Shown: piece by piece, positions 7,501-16,024 of the stretch | How positions within the stretch are numbered: the stretch's first letter is position 1 | Layout of the letters: each line of letters opens with the position of its first letter | Source of the DNA: Cymbomonas tetramitiformis | Lineage: Eukaryota; Chlorophyta; Pyramimonadophyceae; Pyramimonadales; Pyramimonadaceae | Assembly: GCA_001247695.2 (NCBI GenBank) | Contig: LGRX02031210.1 | Coordinates: 1-18,843 of the forward strand | Reading direction: 5' to 3' | Length of the DNA: 18,843 nt | The notes under the pieces: generated by a model | Database searches by the model: none | The model's input: only the letters and a program-made list of their open reading frames with translations | Told to the model about the DNA's origin: nothing | Translations under genes and position numbers: made by a program

Positions 7501-10350
7501 GAGTACCCAGGGTACCCAATCAGAATGACAAACAAAAATAAGGATACAAAAAGGAAAATAAACAGGAAAGATATTGTAGGACTCCTTGAAGCAAACGGAT
7601 ACAGCACAAATGAACTTGTGCACACGTGCATCAATAAAAACAAAGCTAGAGCCGCTATCAGCACCATCAAGGGTGACACCACTGATCTCGATCTTAAACG
7701 GGATAATACTGACGGCAGCCCCATAACAGTGAGCAAGCTCATAGCTAAAAATAAAGAGACGGACAACATAGAACATTGTCTAAAATGGCACAACAAACCC
7801 AAGGAATGGTGGATTCACCTTAATAGCCCATGGCATGCAGCTCATTTACTCTCTAGAGGAAAGGGGATGCCGGAAGGTGGTCTCAACTTAGGCCATAACG
7901 ACAAAGATAACATCTGGCATATAGGCTCGCCTCACCTCCTAAATAAGAAAGATGTAAATGCCTATCTCAAACGACACCTTTCATTCAGCTCACTGGAAGT
8001 TAAGAAAATCACGAAATCCAGCACAGATGAGCACATGACCAGCTGGGATATTCTTCTACAACCCCATATGCCTGCTAAATTCTGGAACCTGTACGGATCT
8101 GAGATGCATTCGGAAAAAATAGACTGCACCGCCCATTTATTCCAATACGCTACAGGCTGGGTGTCTTACACTGAAAGACTACATAGCACACTCGAAATGG
8201 AAAATGGATCGGAAGCAGCTAGAAACGGCGGCACTGGCCTCAAGGAAATGCACCCTGACGCGACTTGGGATACCCTGCACAAATTGGCACATCAGGCGGC
8301 AAGTGACGCCTTCGGCACCAAGAATCTGAACAAAACTGGGAGGTCCGAAAAACCATCAGCAGTATCTAACTATATATACAAATGGCTAAACACAGTACGC
8401 CGCACCATCAAATATTTGGATACAAGTACTCATGATAGCAACATTCCAAAGCAAGCCAAAAAGGCTGCCCGCACACTACCGTTTGCCTCGCTCCAACCCA
8501 AACACAATGAAGCGGCAACCACATGGGGATTACGATTGCATGAAAATTATGTAATAATCAGAAATCCTTTTCAGAAAAGCAGAGACACAGACATTGAACG
8601 ACGCAAACTCCGAGAAAAAGAAGCCCTGCAGCATCTTTTCTCAACTAACCTTTCGAGGTTTCTAGACACAGTCATGGGAAAGATGAAACCTACTGAAAAA
8701 GGTGCAGCCGCAACCCCGGGTAGTGATGGAAAGATACCTGAGACAAAAACAGAAAGACTAAACACAACACTAGATGAATACAAAAATAAAAAATTATTTT
8801 CTAATAACCCGAATGAGCCAGATGAACTTCCACAGTGGCTTATTGACATTCTCAAGGATAGCCCCAAAATCCCCGAAACGGCCGCCGCGAGACTATTGAC
8901 AGAAATCACGCACAAAGAACTTCAACAAGCATACTCGGACTGTGGTATCTCTACAGCACCAGGACCCTCAGGGATGAGATACTCGCAGTGGATCAAGGGC
9001 CCGGAGAATTTTCAAGAAGTTACTGTCTCACTTTTTAACCACATTCTTATAACCGGGAGATTTCCAAAGAGTGCAAAATCTGGAGTCATCCTTCCAATTC
9101 CTAAAAACCCCTCTGCCCCATGTACAATAGATAACTCCAGACCTCTCACAATGTTGGAAACGGGTCTTAAACTATTTAATACAATAATTGCCAACCGTCT
9201 CAAAACAATACTCAACACCCACCCCATTCTCTTTCCCATTCAAGATGCCTTTCTTCCGAATAAAAACATAGATGACTCACTCCAAATTTTGAATGAAGTA
9301 ATTTCGGATGCAAATAGATACGACAAAGACCTCCACGTAGTTTACCTGGACCTCAAACAAGCATTTGACAGAGCCGAATTCTGGATGAGCAATTTAGCGC
9401 TCAGAAAGTTAGGACTCCCATCACAAATAATTAACATCATCTCAGACATCACCAATGATGCCTCTAGAATGGTACTTACCGAAGAAGGCCTCACAGATGA
9501 ATGGTCCCTTGAATGTGGAGTTCCTCAGGGAGAAGTTTTGAGTCCACTAAGGTTTGTAGCCATTGTGGACATTCTGGCAATTTGGTTAGCAAAAAGAGCA
9601 AACGGTGCAAACCCGACAGGAACCACATATGGATACGAACTGAACTCGGAACGCCATAAAGCGGCCAACACCGTCCCCGGATTTTCAGGAACATGGATTC
9701 TTCCGCTGTCTCCCAAAAACCAAAAAAGATGGTTCGACAAAGGTTTTAAACTTGTTTTCAGATTCCCGCATAACACTATTCCATTTATCCCACATGGCTA
9801 TTGGACGGGAGATGACCCCTACGTTCTCCCAGGTGGTGGATGCTATAAGGATGACTTTTCGGATGTTGTTATCATAGCTATAGACAGTGCACCCAGTGAT
9901 ACTCAACCAGTCTTTGACTGGAGGCCTACACAGAAAAAGATTGCCAGATGGTTCCTCAACGTCCTTCCTAAGTCCAGAGTCACGAAGAAGAGGCTAGAAT
10001 ACACAGGAGTCAGCTCTGATATTTGGGATGAAGTTCTGAACGAAAGCGTCAAAGTACTTCCTTCTTCGCTTTGCCCATGGCCCACTCAAGCCCCTCCTTA
10101 TCATCAGAGTGATATTGAGCCTTATTATGGTGGTCACCACGACACGACAATCACAAACGCAAATTCCAAGCCCTTCATAAACACCGTTAAATGGCCCAAA
10201 GTTCTCACGCTCATGGGATACCTCCCTCCTCTCTTTGGTACTGTTCTCAACACGATAGGTGTTCCCCGTGGCAAGATTAAACCTCTTCTTAAAAACTATC
10301 AAGAATTTGTAGGCAGCACACCAAAAATAGGCGAGACGTGTTTCTGTTAA
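4579..10350 (+). CDS. LINE polyprotein: Ulp1 protease, pseudo-Ulp1, APE endonuclease, RT (motif C not found)
   Basis: The 1923-residue frame starts at its first ATG; an in-frame stop lies about 38 bases upstream. The N-terminus is basic (about 1-130). Domain 1 (about 160-320) is a C48/Ulp1-type cysteine protease: GWLN at 162-165, His223 in HW, Asp243 in YDPFG, Gln287 and Cys293 in NCGTW. Domain 2 (about 400-540) repeats the fold, but IW450-451 replaces HW and NNMGVF (Met503) replaces the DCGVF cysteine. Domain 3 (about 682-945) is an endonuclease/exonuclease/phosphatase: Asn689, Glu725 in SETK, GDKN 840-843, SDH 934-936. Domain 4 is a reverse transcriptase: APGPSG 1460-1465, motif 2 with SRPL at 1520-1523, motif A YLDLKQAFD with Asp1591, motif B GVPQG 1647-1651. 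No YADD follows at normal spacing; the only candidate is YKDD at 1756-1759, about 105 residues after motif B. Residues about 1690-1923 are unassigned. No CCHC finger or REL-type endonuclease was seen. Confidence 0.9.
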   Translation: MIMTYYIMRHLLRCEENIIKTRAELQTNTLGPTIMLLHLMAELSKLKLNPKQYFPGPRVIIHLAHKRPKACKRISKSALKYMIQNPKMAWLWERTRPQNTKKSKMKSPLRIMKHKTHRKKDNDTKQHNMPEPEQSLSGGASTEENAIDETKMVTESLLSEKGWLNATHIGDAMKIRDPSTIAPMDLTDIMLKMTVENQKLTQLINSRLKKYGHTQIGACDNIHWRLIMIRSSSPGKIEAYIYDPFGDKAERETINMIEVALKTWLENFIAITEYKESTVTISKDTFQTDTYNCGTWVAKTAFRWAQWNRGSHQTSFFEYLKSDLCSGEHGDKTMQKEIHKYRLEMRKELGPLAKNTSNTLELKHLEHAGNDAAISGPNMTSPSHHILTRRGATLKKQIDTLIETFRLKWKTHTTNETIASEAIESHRKYHHTPNTENTNIQIHLLVTNDIWSTAVHIIPERKIIYCEFDISNNKHQKDFFTLLPQDLSVHRITLKLGVHPNNMGVFNFTLAHKAFHILHNTKFFSAAQLNRDLLYELENLNIRILPQTGREVRIIKHENNKAISTIRQSLRTHLPKIDAHPTKPNSENKDCKSTHTAYNHLISGKGKHSCEPHTYGYRRKHSHKQKRIILKPKCTNKIFDCENIYDADGRCILQKAKHKSAMKQSEELDRLTKLQLAQHSKNLIIMGMNMRGLRHHKEDKDSLIKLETICNLLIDGRADIICISETKVNTENLALIKTRMTQKGIQFRTSHVNERASIGSMILWNPKSLPLSTSVTTIDGDAKRAVMTKFSGNNGFELYIASGYMNDATLVEEQVELYDTLTDWAGKAGNNPKKAYVEIGDKNCTITPNQRVSGGSYMSYQEHVEKNKHLLTYFNNDRCSLNELIMDRNPNTEIFTHVMSKNSKAELTHIMANTTMAEMTVKTGWTEENPYIISDHGIVWAEFKLSQNDTKPEISTDTTLPTPRFNGAKETTHDEYPGYPIRMTNKNKDTKRKINRKDIVGLLEANGYSTNELVHTCINKNKARAAISTIKGDTTDLDLKRDNTDGSPITVSKLIAKNKETDNIEHCLKWHNKPKEWWIHLNSPWHAAHLLSRGKGMPEGGLNLGHNDKDNIWHIGSPHLLNKKDVNAYLKRHLSFSSLEVKKITKSSTDEHMTSWDILLQPHMPAKFWNLYGSEMHSEKIDCTAHLFQYATGWVSYTERLHSTLEMENGSEAARNGGTGLKEMHPDATWDTLHKLAHQAASDAFGTKNLNKTGRSEKPSAVSNYIYKWLNTVRRTIKYLDTSTHDSNIPKQAKKAARTLPFASLQPKHNEAATTWGLRLHENYVIIRNPFQKSRDTDIERRKLREKEALQHLFSTNLSRFLDTVMGKMKPTEKGAAATPGSDGKIPETKTERLNTTLDEYKNKKLFSNNPNEPDELPQWLIDILKDSPKIPETAAARLLTEITHKELQQAYSDCGISTAPGPSGMRYSQWIKGPENFQEVTVSLFNHILITGRFPKSAKSGVILPIPKNPSAPCTIDNSRPLTMLETGLKLFNTIIANRLKTILNTHPILFPIQDAFLPNKNIDDSLQILNEVISDANRYDKDLHVVYLDLKQAFDRAEFWMSNLALRKLGLPSQIINIISDITNDASRMVLTEEGLTDEWSLECGVPQGEVLSPLRFVAIVDILAIWLAKRANGANPTGTTYGYELNSERHKAANTVPGFSGTWILPLSPKNQKRWFDKGFKLVFRFPHNTIPFIPHGYWTGDDPYVLPGGGCYKDDFSDVVIIAIDSAPSDTQPVFDWRPTQKKIARWFLNVLPKSRVTKKRLEYTGVSSDIWDEVLNESVKVLPSSLCPWPTQAPPYHQSDIEPYYGGHHDTTITNANSKPFINTVKWPKVLTLMGYLPPLFGTVLNTIGVPRGKIKPLLKNYQEFVGSTPKIGETCFC

Positions 10351-10510
10351 ACACCACCACCACCTTAAACACTGACCCGCATACAGTTGACATCTCGAGA
10401 AGTGAAGCCATGACAGAAACAGAAGCTGTGCAACAGTCAAACGACTTTCTTCAAACCCTCCTGCAATAATTCTCAAAAATTTTGCAATAAAAGATGGTCC
10501 CGTATTTTGA

Positions 10511-10550
10511 GGGAGGGATAGTCCCCTCCCCTCCCCATACCCCCTCTCCC
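10511..10550. repeat. C-rich tract: hairpin and minus-strand G-quadruplex motif
   Basis: The plus strand reads CCCC-T-CCCC-T-CCCC-ATA-CCCCC at 10523-10544, so the minus strand has four runs of four or more G with loops of 3, 1 and 1 bases, a textbook quadruplex pattern. Just before it, GGGAGGG (10511-10517) is complementary to CCCTCCC (10524-10530) across a short loop. Mammalian L1 3' UTRs also contain quadruplex-forming tracts. Confidence 0.7.
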
Positions 10551-10774
10551 CCATACACATTGCCCTCATCTCAAAACCCCCTTAATTCTCCGACTTCTCT
10601 CCCCACCGCCCAGATTCAGCCACCCCTCCACTCACCCGGCCATGGCTGCTTCTCCATCTTCTAGAGGTTTTTGCCTAGCACTTAGCTTTTTCTCTAGATG
10701 TCACCCTGCTGAAAAGTGGGTTGAGCCCCTTTGTGGGCGCGCTATAGCAGAGGGAGTAGCCCCTGGTGTTTTCA

Positions 10775-10851
10775 CTAGCCTGCTTTGCAGGGATACCGCA
10801 CTCTCAGGACTTTGTCCCCTTTACTAGCGTAAATGTTTTATTATTATTATT
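10775..10851 (+). other. LINE 3'-terminal stem-loop and tail
   Basis: The segment begins CTAGC and closes (A/G)CTAG at 10824-10827, with an inner pair GGGA (about 10790) and TCCC (about 10815). It is followed by CGTAAATGTTT and (TTA)n. In the short copy at 18542 the one base change (A to G before CTAG) restores CTAGC/GCTAG pairing, which suggests selection on the stem. It is the likely recognition structure for the element's reverse transcriptase. Confidence 0.6.
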
Positions 10852-11030
10852 ATCTTTCTTTCTGGAATGATATGGACTGCGGTTGACCATATTTCATTGG
10901 TCACAAGAAGATGAATTTGTATGTTGATGTTTCCCGTGTCCGAGGTGTGATGATATTTCCTATGTGATTCGATGGCTTCTGAAACAATTGTTCCATTGGT
11001 GGTGTGTATCTTCCATCCCAGTCTAAAAGT
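10852..11030 (-). mobile_element. Inverted fragment of a second, older LINE copy
   Basis: The reverse complement of 10852-11030 aligns without gaps to LINE positions 5788-5966. I count about 18 mismatches in 179 bases (about 90% identity), nearly all transitions. The homology ends sharply on both sides: on the left at the (TTA)n tail of the full-length element, on the right at AGTCTAAAAGT (11020-11030). The fragment's frame is open and encodes residues about 404-463 of the polyprotein, including IWSTAVHIIPERK of the second protease-like domain. The rest of this older copy is not visible on either side. Confidence 0.9.
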
Positions 11031-11640
11031 GGATTTGATTTATTCCAGAAACAACGATGCCAGGGGTGTACTTCGAGGGAAGATAGGTATGCCTCTCTCC
11101 AAGTTCATGCACGAGTGGGCGGATGGTAGTGCGGCGCAAAACAAGTGCGCGACGTGGTTGGTTGAAGTGGCGGACGTGGTTGAGAGCGGCGGGCGGGAAG
11201 AGTCGGCAGTAGAGTGGCCCCGAGGGCTTGGCATCCCGACACGGCGCAATTTCTTCGAGACTTCACACACGCGAGGTGAGTAAGACGCAATGGGAGTAGC
11301 GGTGAAGCATGCGGCGAGCTTGGCGGTGACGATGTCCTAACTGACAAATGGCACGCACAAATACTGGACGCCGAAGACTTGTACGCATAGAAAGGCTACA
11401 AAAGCCGAAGGATAGCGCTCGCGACCGTACCGTTCGGGAAACGATATTTTCTTTTTGGTGGACGGCAAGAAGGTGGACATCTTTGGACCTGTGTTTGATA
11501 TGGTTGACCGGACTTTGGCCTTGCACTCGGTGCGTGCGGGGGTGGGGTTGTTGGTGGGCTTGAAGCGGGACCGGCAATGCTATTACAATTACCAACGTTC
11601 TTGACATCGCGGTTTTCAGCTGCACCCGCCCGAAAGAGGC
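11031..11640 (+). pseudogene. Possible gene relic, unrecognised
   Basis: GC-rich DNA with protein-like stretches that change frame. A polypyrimidine/AG (TTTGATTTATTCCAG, ending about 11047) is followed by an open stretch to a consensus donor GTGAGT at 11277. This could be a 230-bp exon encoding ...GMPLSKFMHEWADGSAAQ... Next, ATG 11348 opens MARTNTGRRRLVRIERLQK, and a different frame gives DIFFLVDGKKVDIFGPVFD from about 11443 to a stop near 11600. A shift between the last two frames near 11445 suggests decay. I recognise no family, and splicing could explain some of the breaks. Confidence 0.3.
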
Positions 11641-12097
11641 GCAAGCTACGCCTACAGCTCCTTGAGGTTCCTTGCATTAGTGTACCCAGTCAGAGTCTGT
11701 AGCTGTCCACATCGCAACTTCGATCCGGCAAGTTGCGAAATGCAAGTCTCCAACCCCGATTTTCTAACTCCGGTGGTCAATTACACCCAAACCTGATTTG
11801 TTGGATAGTTTTGATATATTATTTAGTGTAAATTCATCAAAACATCCACAATAGGACCACTTATTAAAAATAAGATTTCGCCCCTTCATGAGACATGCAA
11901 GCAGTGTTTACGACATTTTAGGTCTCGACTAGGAAACTTTGTTTCTCAATTATACTACGAGAAAGCAACTACATCAAGCCTGCTCTGCTAAGCAAGTTCT
12001 TTAGTCACCTCGTGGAGTGTGGCGAGTTGCAAGTCATCGTGATTACCCGGTGGGTCGGGGGGCATGTGGGGTTGAGCTCTTGTGCTTGCAGAAGATA
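11641..12097. other. No gene recognised; strong hairpin
   Basis: Includes a perfect 9-bp stem TCGCAACTT (11712-11720) / AAGTTGCGA (11730-11738) with a 9-base loop. The rest is AT-rich in 11800-11960 and has no domain-bearing frame. The hairpin lacks D and T-loop consensus, so it is not a tRNA. Confidence 0.4.
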
Positions 12098-12815
12098 AAA
12101 ATATGTTCTTCCAACTCTTCAGTGCAGAGCATTCCAAAAATTTAGCGATACAACTGCAAGTTTCCACACCACCTGTGGTGTCAGTGTACAGCATACTCCT
12201 GTAGTTTTCACCAGAACCACTTTGACTACAACAGTTGCAAACGCCCTACAGACCATCAGTCCAGGGCAACACCAACTTGACATTAGCGATATTAATTTCA
12301 CGAAAAGAAATCACTTAGATTGCATTTTCCCACCACGGACTCCTGGAAGGACTGATATGGACATGCAACAGCCAAGTGTTTGGCAACAGTGGCACTCTCA
12401 CCAGTGGCTTTGTGCCTTATTTTTGAGACAGGGAAAGTGATGAGTATCACCGATGGCGCAAGCTTTGAAAGTCCTGGGTAGTATTGAAACCCACGTTCTG
12501 AGCTCAGTGGAATTGGAACAGGATGTGGGGCAAAATACCACCATGTTCCTGCTTCTAAGATACCACTGTGTTGCTGCTTCTGCTGTTGTCTCGATAGAAG
12601 TAGATAAGTCCGTTGCATATAACAACTACCAGGACTCGGAGAGAAAAGCAAGGTTGGAACGAAACCTTTTGAGAGCATGTATGGTCTGCGATGCAAGACT
12701 CTTTGGTATTCAGACAATAAATCACGGAAGAACAGAAGATGTTGACCACAGAATACAAGTCTTTGCCGTAGGGTATAAGAAAAAAGTTGACGCAAACGAC
12801 GCCAGTACACAATAA
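12098..12815 (+). pseudogene. Hypothetical coding region, broken or spliced
   Basis: An open plus-strand frame from about 12098 to 12440 reads ...HTPVVFTRTTLTTTVANALQ... and could begin at an acceptor CCAACTCTTCAG near 12121. It stops at two adjacent TGA codons (12438-12443), then the same frame reopens at ATG 12453 for 120 codons ending at 12815. Around 12370-12480 the other two frames also look protein-like (VFGNSGTLTSGFVPYF, then ETGKVMSITDGASFESPG). This suggests one ancestral reading frame broken by small indels, or an intron I cannot define. No family recognised. A 170-codon minus-strand frame overlaps it, but its composition is less protein-like. Confidence 0.25.
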
Positions 12816-13151
12816 TATTAACTCAGGCAAAACCCATGATATTCTTGATTTTGCACGGTCAAACGCCCACTTGAGCAGTTGCCCGCAACCGAAGGGGTCG
12901 CCCTGTGTTTCTTGAAAAAATGATACTTAGGCCAACGAAGCATGGCGATTGAGTGTGTATCGAGACAGGTCGAAGGTCAGCAGCAGCAAAATGATAGCAG
13001 CAAGCCAGAAGTCAAGCAAGTCCAAGTCAGCATAAAAAAAAGTGAGAGCTCGCCGACTTCCAGCATAAACAGGCCGCACACAGGATAAGTTGTAAAAGCT
13101 GTTCACCTTCAGCAACCCTTCCAAGCAAAAAGCTATCACGAGGTTCCATGG
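12816..13151. other. 3' flank of the transporter gene
   Basis: Lies downstream of the transporter's stop codon on the minus strand and probably contains its 3' UTR. No AATAAA is obvious on the minus strand within the first 150 bases. A minus-strand frame at 12927-13139 encodes a hydrophobic stretch but has no start context or homology I know. Confidence 0.35.
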
Positions 13152-15636
13152 TCAATGAGGAGGAACTGCAGTGCTTTGAAGTGTGGAGTTCAAGTGCCCA
13201 TGCCTCCCGCCGCCTTGCTCTCGAAGTGTTCGCCCCTCAGTGAGCTCGAATGCGTTTGTGGCACCAATGTCTAAGGTCAGGTTGTGGCTGTCCGTGAGGG
13301 GCGAATTTCCCGTGCCCTTGCTCACCTTTGTCTCACTCTCTAAGCGCTGCCCCTTGAGCTCACTAAGGTTCGAACCCAACTCGGCATCTTTATCCACCAA
13401 AGACTCCGTCTCTGGCTTAGTGCTTTCCTTCTCACTGGATTTTCCGAAAGCCTGAGGCGACAAAGCTAGTAAGAAACAGGATACGTCCCTAAACGCATGC
13501 AACTTGACTTCAGTTTCTAAGATGATACATTGCTCCAGCTATTGAAATTCCCATCTTAGGCAGGCAGTGAACTATGTTTCAAGAACACACTTACTTCAAG
13601 TCAGTCACATGATTTGGATACAGGACCAAACTCTGACGAAGGTGAAGCGTTTTTGAGGATAGTTGTGGCAATCTTACCTCAGCATACAGTGCGCCGAAAA
13701 TGATGAAAGTTGCACCCCACTGCACTGCGGACAGTGGGTGTGCGAATAGGAAGCACGAGAAGAGAATGCTGCGAACGATACACCAACACAGGTTAGGAAA
13801 ACGAGCAGAGGATAAGGCGTGAAAATAACAAGCATATTGCGAGCAGCTTATGTCCTCCGCAACGGGGTTAAACCCATAGAACGGTGGGAAGCTATTAGCT
13901 AAAACTTTAGTCCGGTACTGAATAAAGAAGGTTGGTAAAAGCCTGTACAAGGATCAAGAACACTTCCTCAGCAGTAAAGGGTAGCCGTAAGAGGTGTAAT
14001 AACTCGTCAGCCAATTCGTCGCTGACTGGATGCCTGCTCCTGACGGGTGATACCTCAAAAACTGGCGAGTAGTCATAACGGTTGCAAACAATAAGGCACC
14101 GAACTCTTTGATGGTGTAAAGAATGATGAGTTGACCAAGCATGGCGCAAAGAGAAAGCGCTGTCATGTCGAATAAGCAGGTGGGGTACTTGGATACGAAT
14201 TCGATGGCGGGAAATAGGGTGCCGCTGGTGATGAGCCCAAACAGGCTTACGCAGGCCGAGCACAAGTTCACATACAGCATCTGCGGAAGCACACAACCGT
14301 ACAGACAATCTTAACTATTTCTTAACTTACAAAGGGAAGCGATCAACGCGTGTAAACCACTAAAGAACGGCTGACTTAAGTTGGAAGTACGAAGAAAATT
14401 AGACAGCCTTAGTGAGAAATTACCTGGTTGTAGGTTTCCATTTGATAACCCTTGAATAGCTTATCCTGAAAAGTGCTAGTGAAGCCGTCGAACCCGAGGT
14501 AACCCAACATCAAGGCAACACCTGTAAAAGTCGTACACGCAAGTGAGAACCAGTCGTGTCGAACAGTTCCGTACAAGAATTGAGTAAGTTCTCACCCCAC
14601 ATAGTTGTATCTTTCGCCTTTTTGGCATGCTTGCTTACTACTGAGCCTCCCATTAGAAAGGCTGCCGTGCCCACAGTGATGATCAGAGCAACCTGCAAGA
14701 GTAAATATTGTGCAGTAAGTAAAAGGAGGGTCGGTTTGCTTAGGCTTTCAATCTACTGCAAGACAGTGGACAACAATAATAACGCAGATTATACTGCTCT
14801 GGATCAGCGATCGTACCGCATATTTCTTTCCGGTGTATTTCCTGCGAGAAATCAATGTCCCCCAGATCATCACCTGCAGGAAAGCACGTCAGAAGATCTC
14901 AGGGGGAAATAAGAGAGCAGCTCCAAGCGGTTCCGTCTAGGCAATGCAACATATCACAGAAGCAATAACCAAGCAAGGCGAACGAAGAAATACCGGAATC
15001 ATTTTTGCGCACTTGCCCAAGGTTTGAACTGGGAAACTGACGTACTTCAAAGCTTCGTATTGGCAAGTTGTTGCGACAACATTGGACAACGAGACAGCAC
15101 AGTACTCCCAGATTTTCGCAACCTGCACGAGTGTGAAGACGTCGCAGGAGGTAAACACGTCGAAGTGCAGTCATCTTCTTGAAAGAAAAGACGTCAGGAA
15201 GGAAAAGCAGTGGCGGAAAGATCTCAAGATTACGTGCAAGGATAAAAGACGTGCCAAGCAAACAGGATCTCACCGGCCTAACGGGCATACCCCTCACAGA
15301 CAGGATAAGAGCTGCAACAATCGAACTGACTGTGCGATTGTTCAGCACCAAAAATACTGAGAACGTAAAACGCCCGGCATCGTCACCGTAGGGCTGAGTC
15401 CTGCAAGGAGAAAACTATGTAAATTTCACCCTCAGAAAACTTTAAAATATTTCGAGAGACGGTGCGCCTTACATGATGCGTTCTTGAAGGATGCCATAGA
15501 AAATCAATGAGGTCACAATTCCAACGACGCAAAACATGACTCTGACAGGCTTGGACATCAGCAAAGCGCCCGAGCCTCCCTCAGAATACACAATTTGAAG
15601 CTGCTGATACATTTGGACGAACCCATTGGATTCCAT
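13152..15636 (-). CDS. UAA-family (SLC35B/UTr5-like) nucleotide-sugar transporter, nine exons
   Basis: Minus-strand exons: 15473-15636, 15274-15400, 14994-15122, 14817-14873, 14596-14692, 14424-14521, 14054-14280, 13678-13768, 13152-13451. All eight introns (72-285 bp) are GT-AG and phases join exactly, giving 429 residues. Diagnostic family blocks fall across the junctions: YGILQER (47-53), QYEALKYVSFPVQTLGKCAK (118-137), GYLGFDGFTSTFQDKLFKGY (198-217), FGALLFATVMTTRQFLS (284-300, its Ser split by an intron) and GALYAE (325-330). These are hydrophobic multi-pass Golgi/ER antiporters exchanging a luminal nucleotide for a cytosolic nucleotide-sugar. The closest relatives I know are plant UDP-Gal/UDP-Glc transporter UTr5 and animal SLC35B2 (PAPS); substrate cannot be decided here. 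The last exon encodes a hydrophilic, Ser/Glu/Lys-rich tail of 99 residues, longer than the short tails usual in this family. There are no disruptions. Confidence 0.95.
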
Positions 15637-16020
15637 GGCGAGCGTAATAATTCACCGAATATGGGAAAGGGACTAGTGATCTTGACTCCTCGCCACGACC
15701 TGTAAGTTTGAGCACCTAACGTAAGGTAGACTTCTAGCTAATACGAAATATCCTGTTTAATTGGTTGTTCGACCTGAAGTCCTAGTTCCTCGTGCATGGA
15801 TGGAACTTTTGAACTTGAAACGCTACAGTGACACTCTAATGTTTAACTATCATTGGTTAACTGTGACTAACTTTGACTATCTGTCATATCTGATATTAAA
15901 TTATGACAGGGGTGTCAGTGGGGGTCTATAAGGGTCGTCAGGGGGGTCTGAAAATCAGTTTTGACCGCTTTAATCGGCCGTGGAGGCCCCCCTATTGTGG
16001 CCCCCCAAATTTTTGGATGC
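15637..16020 (-). promoter_or_regulatory. Upstream region of the transporter with CCAAT boxes
   Basis: On the minus strand CCAAT occurs at 15764-15760 and 15856-15852, about 125 and 217 bases upstream of the ATG, distances common for CCAAT boxes. No clear TATA box. Further out lie G-runs (15941-15946) and C-runs (15987-15992, 16001-16006) on the plus strand that can pair with each other. Confidence 0.4.
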
Positions 16021-16024
16021 ATTC

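Larger units (their letters stand above)
3961..10851 (+). mobile_element. Non-LTR (LINE-type) retrotransposon, near full length
   Basis: The element comprises a CpG-rich leader, one long ORF (4579-10350), a 3' UTR, a terminal stem-loop and a (TTA)n tail ending about 10851. No LTRs are present. Coding order is Ulp1 protease, inactive Ulp1-like domain, APE endonuclease, reverse transcriptase. The 3' boundary is firm: the last 79 bp recur at 18542-18620 with one mismatch, and the tail abuts unrelated (inverted older-copy) sequence at 10852. The 5' boundary is a guess from composition. Ulp1-type proteases are known in some non-LTR retrotransposons such as the NeSL lineage, but I cannot place this one in a clade. 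Confidence 0.8.
10351..10851 (+). other. LINE 3' UTR and (TTA)n tail
   Basis: After the TAA stop come a CACCACCACCACC run, an A/T-rich stretch with AATAAAA at about 10487, a 130-bp pyrimidine-rich tract, a stem-loop and the tail TTATTATTATTATTA. The AATAAA could act as a polyadenylation signal, but it lies well before the tail, so the retrotransposition-competent transcript probably ends beyond it. Confidence 0.7.

Noticed and set aside
9490..9540. Whether GVPQG is part of motif C
   Set aside because: Position and context (GVPQGEVLSPL) are those of RT motif B, so motif C must lie further on and was not found at normal spacing.
10972..11283. Plus-strand frame of 103 codons starting MASETIV
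   Set aside because: Its first 19 codons are the antisense of an inverted LINE fragment, so the ATG is not a real gene start. The remainder is treated as a possible relic exon.
13366..13380. GGTTCGAACCC, a tRNA B-box-like motif
   Set aside because: It lies within the last coding exon of the transporter, has no A box at the right distance and no cloverleaf; chance palindrome.
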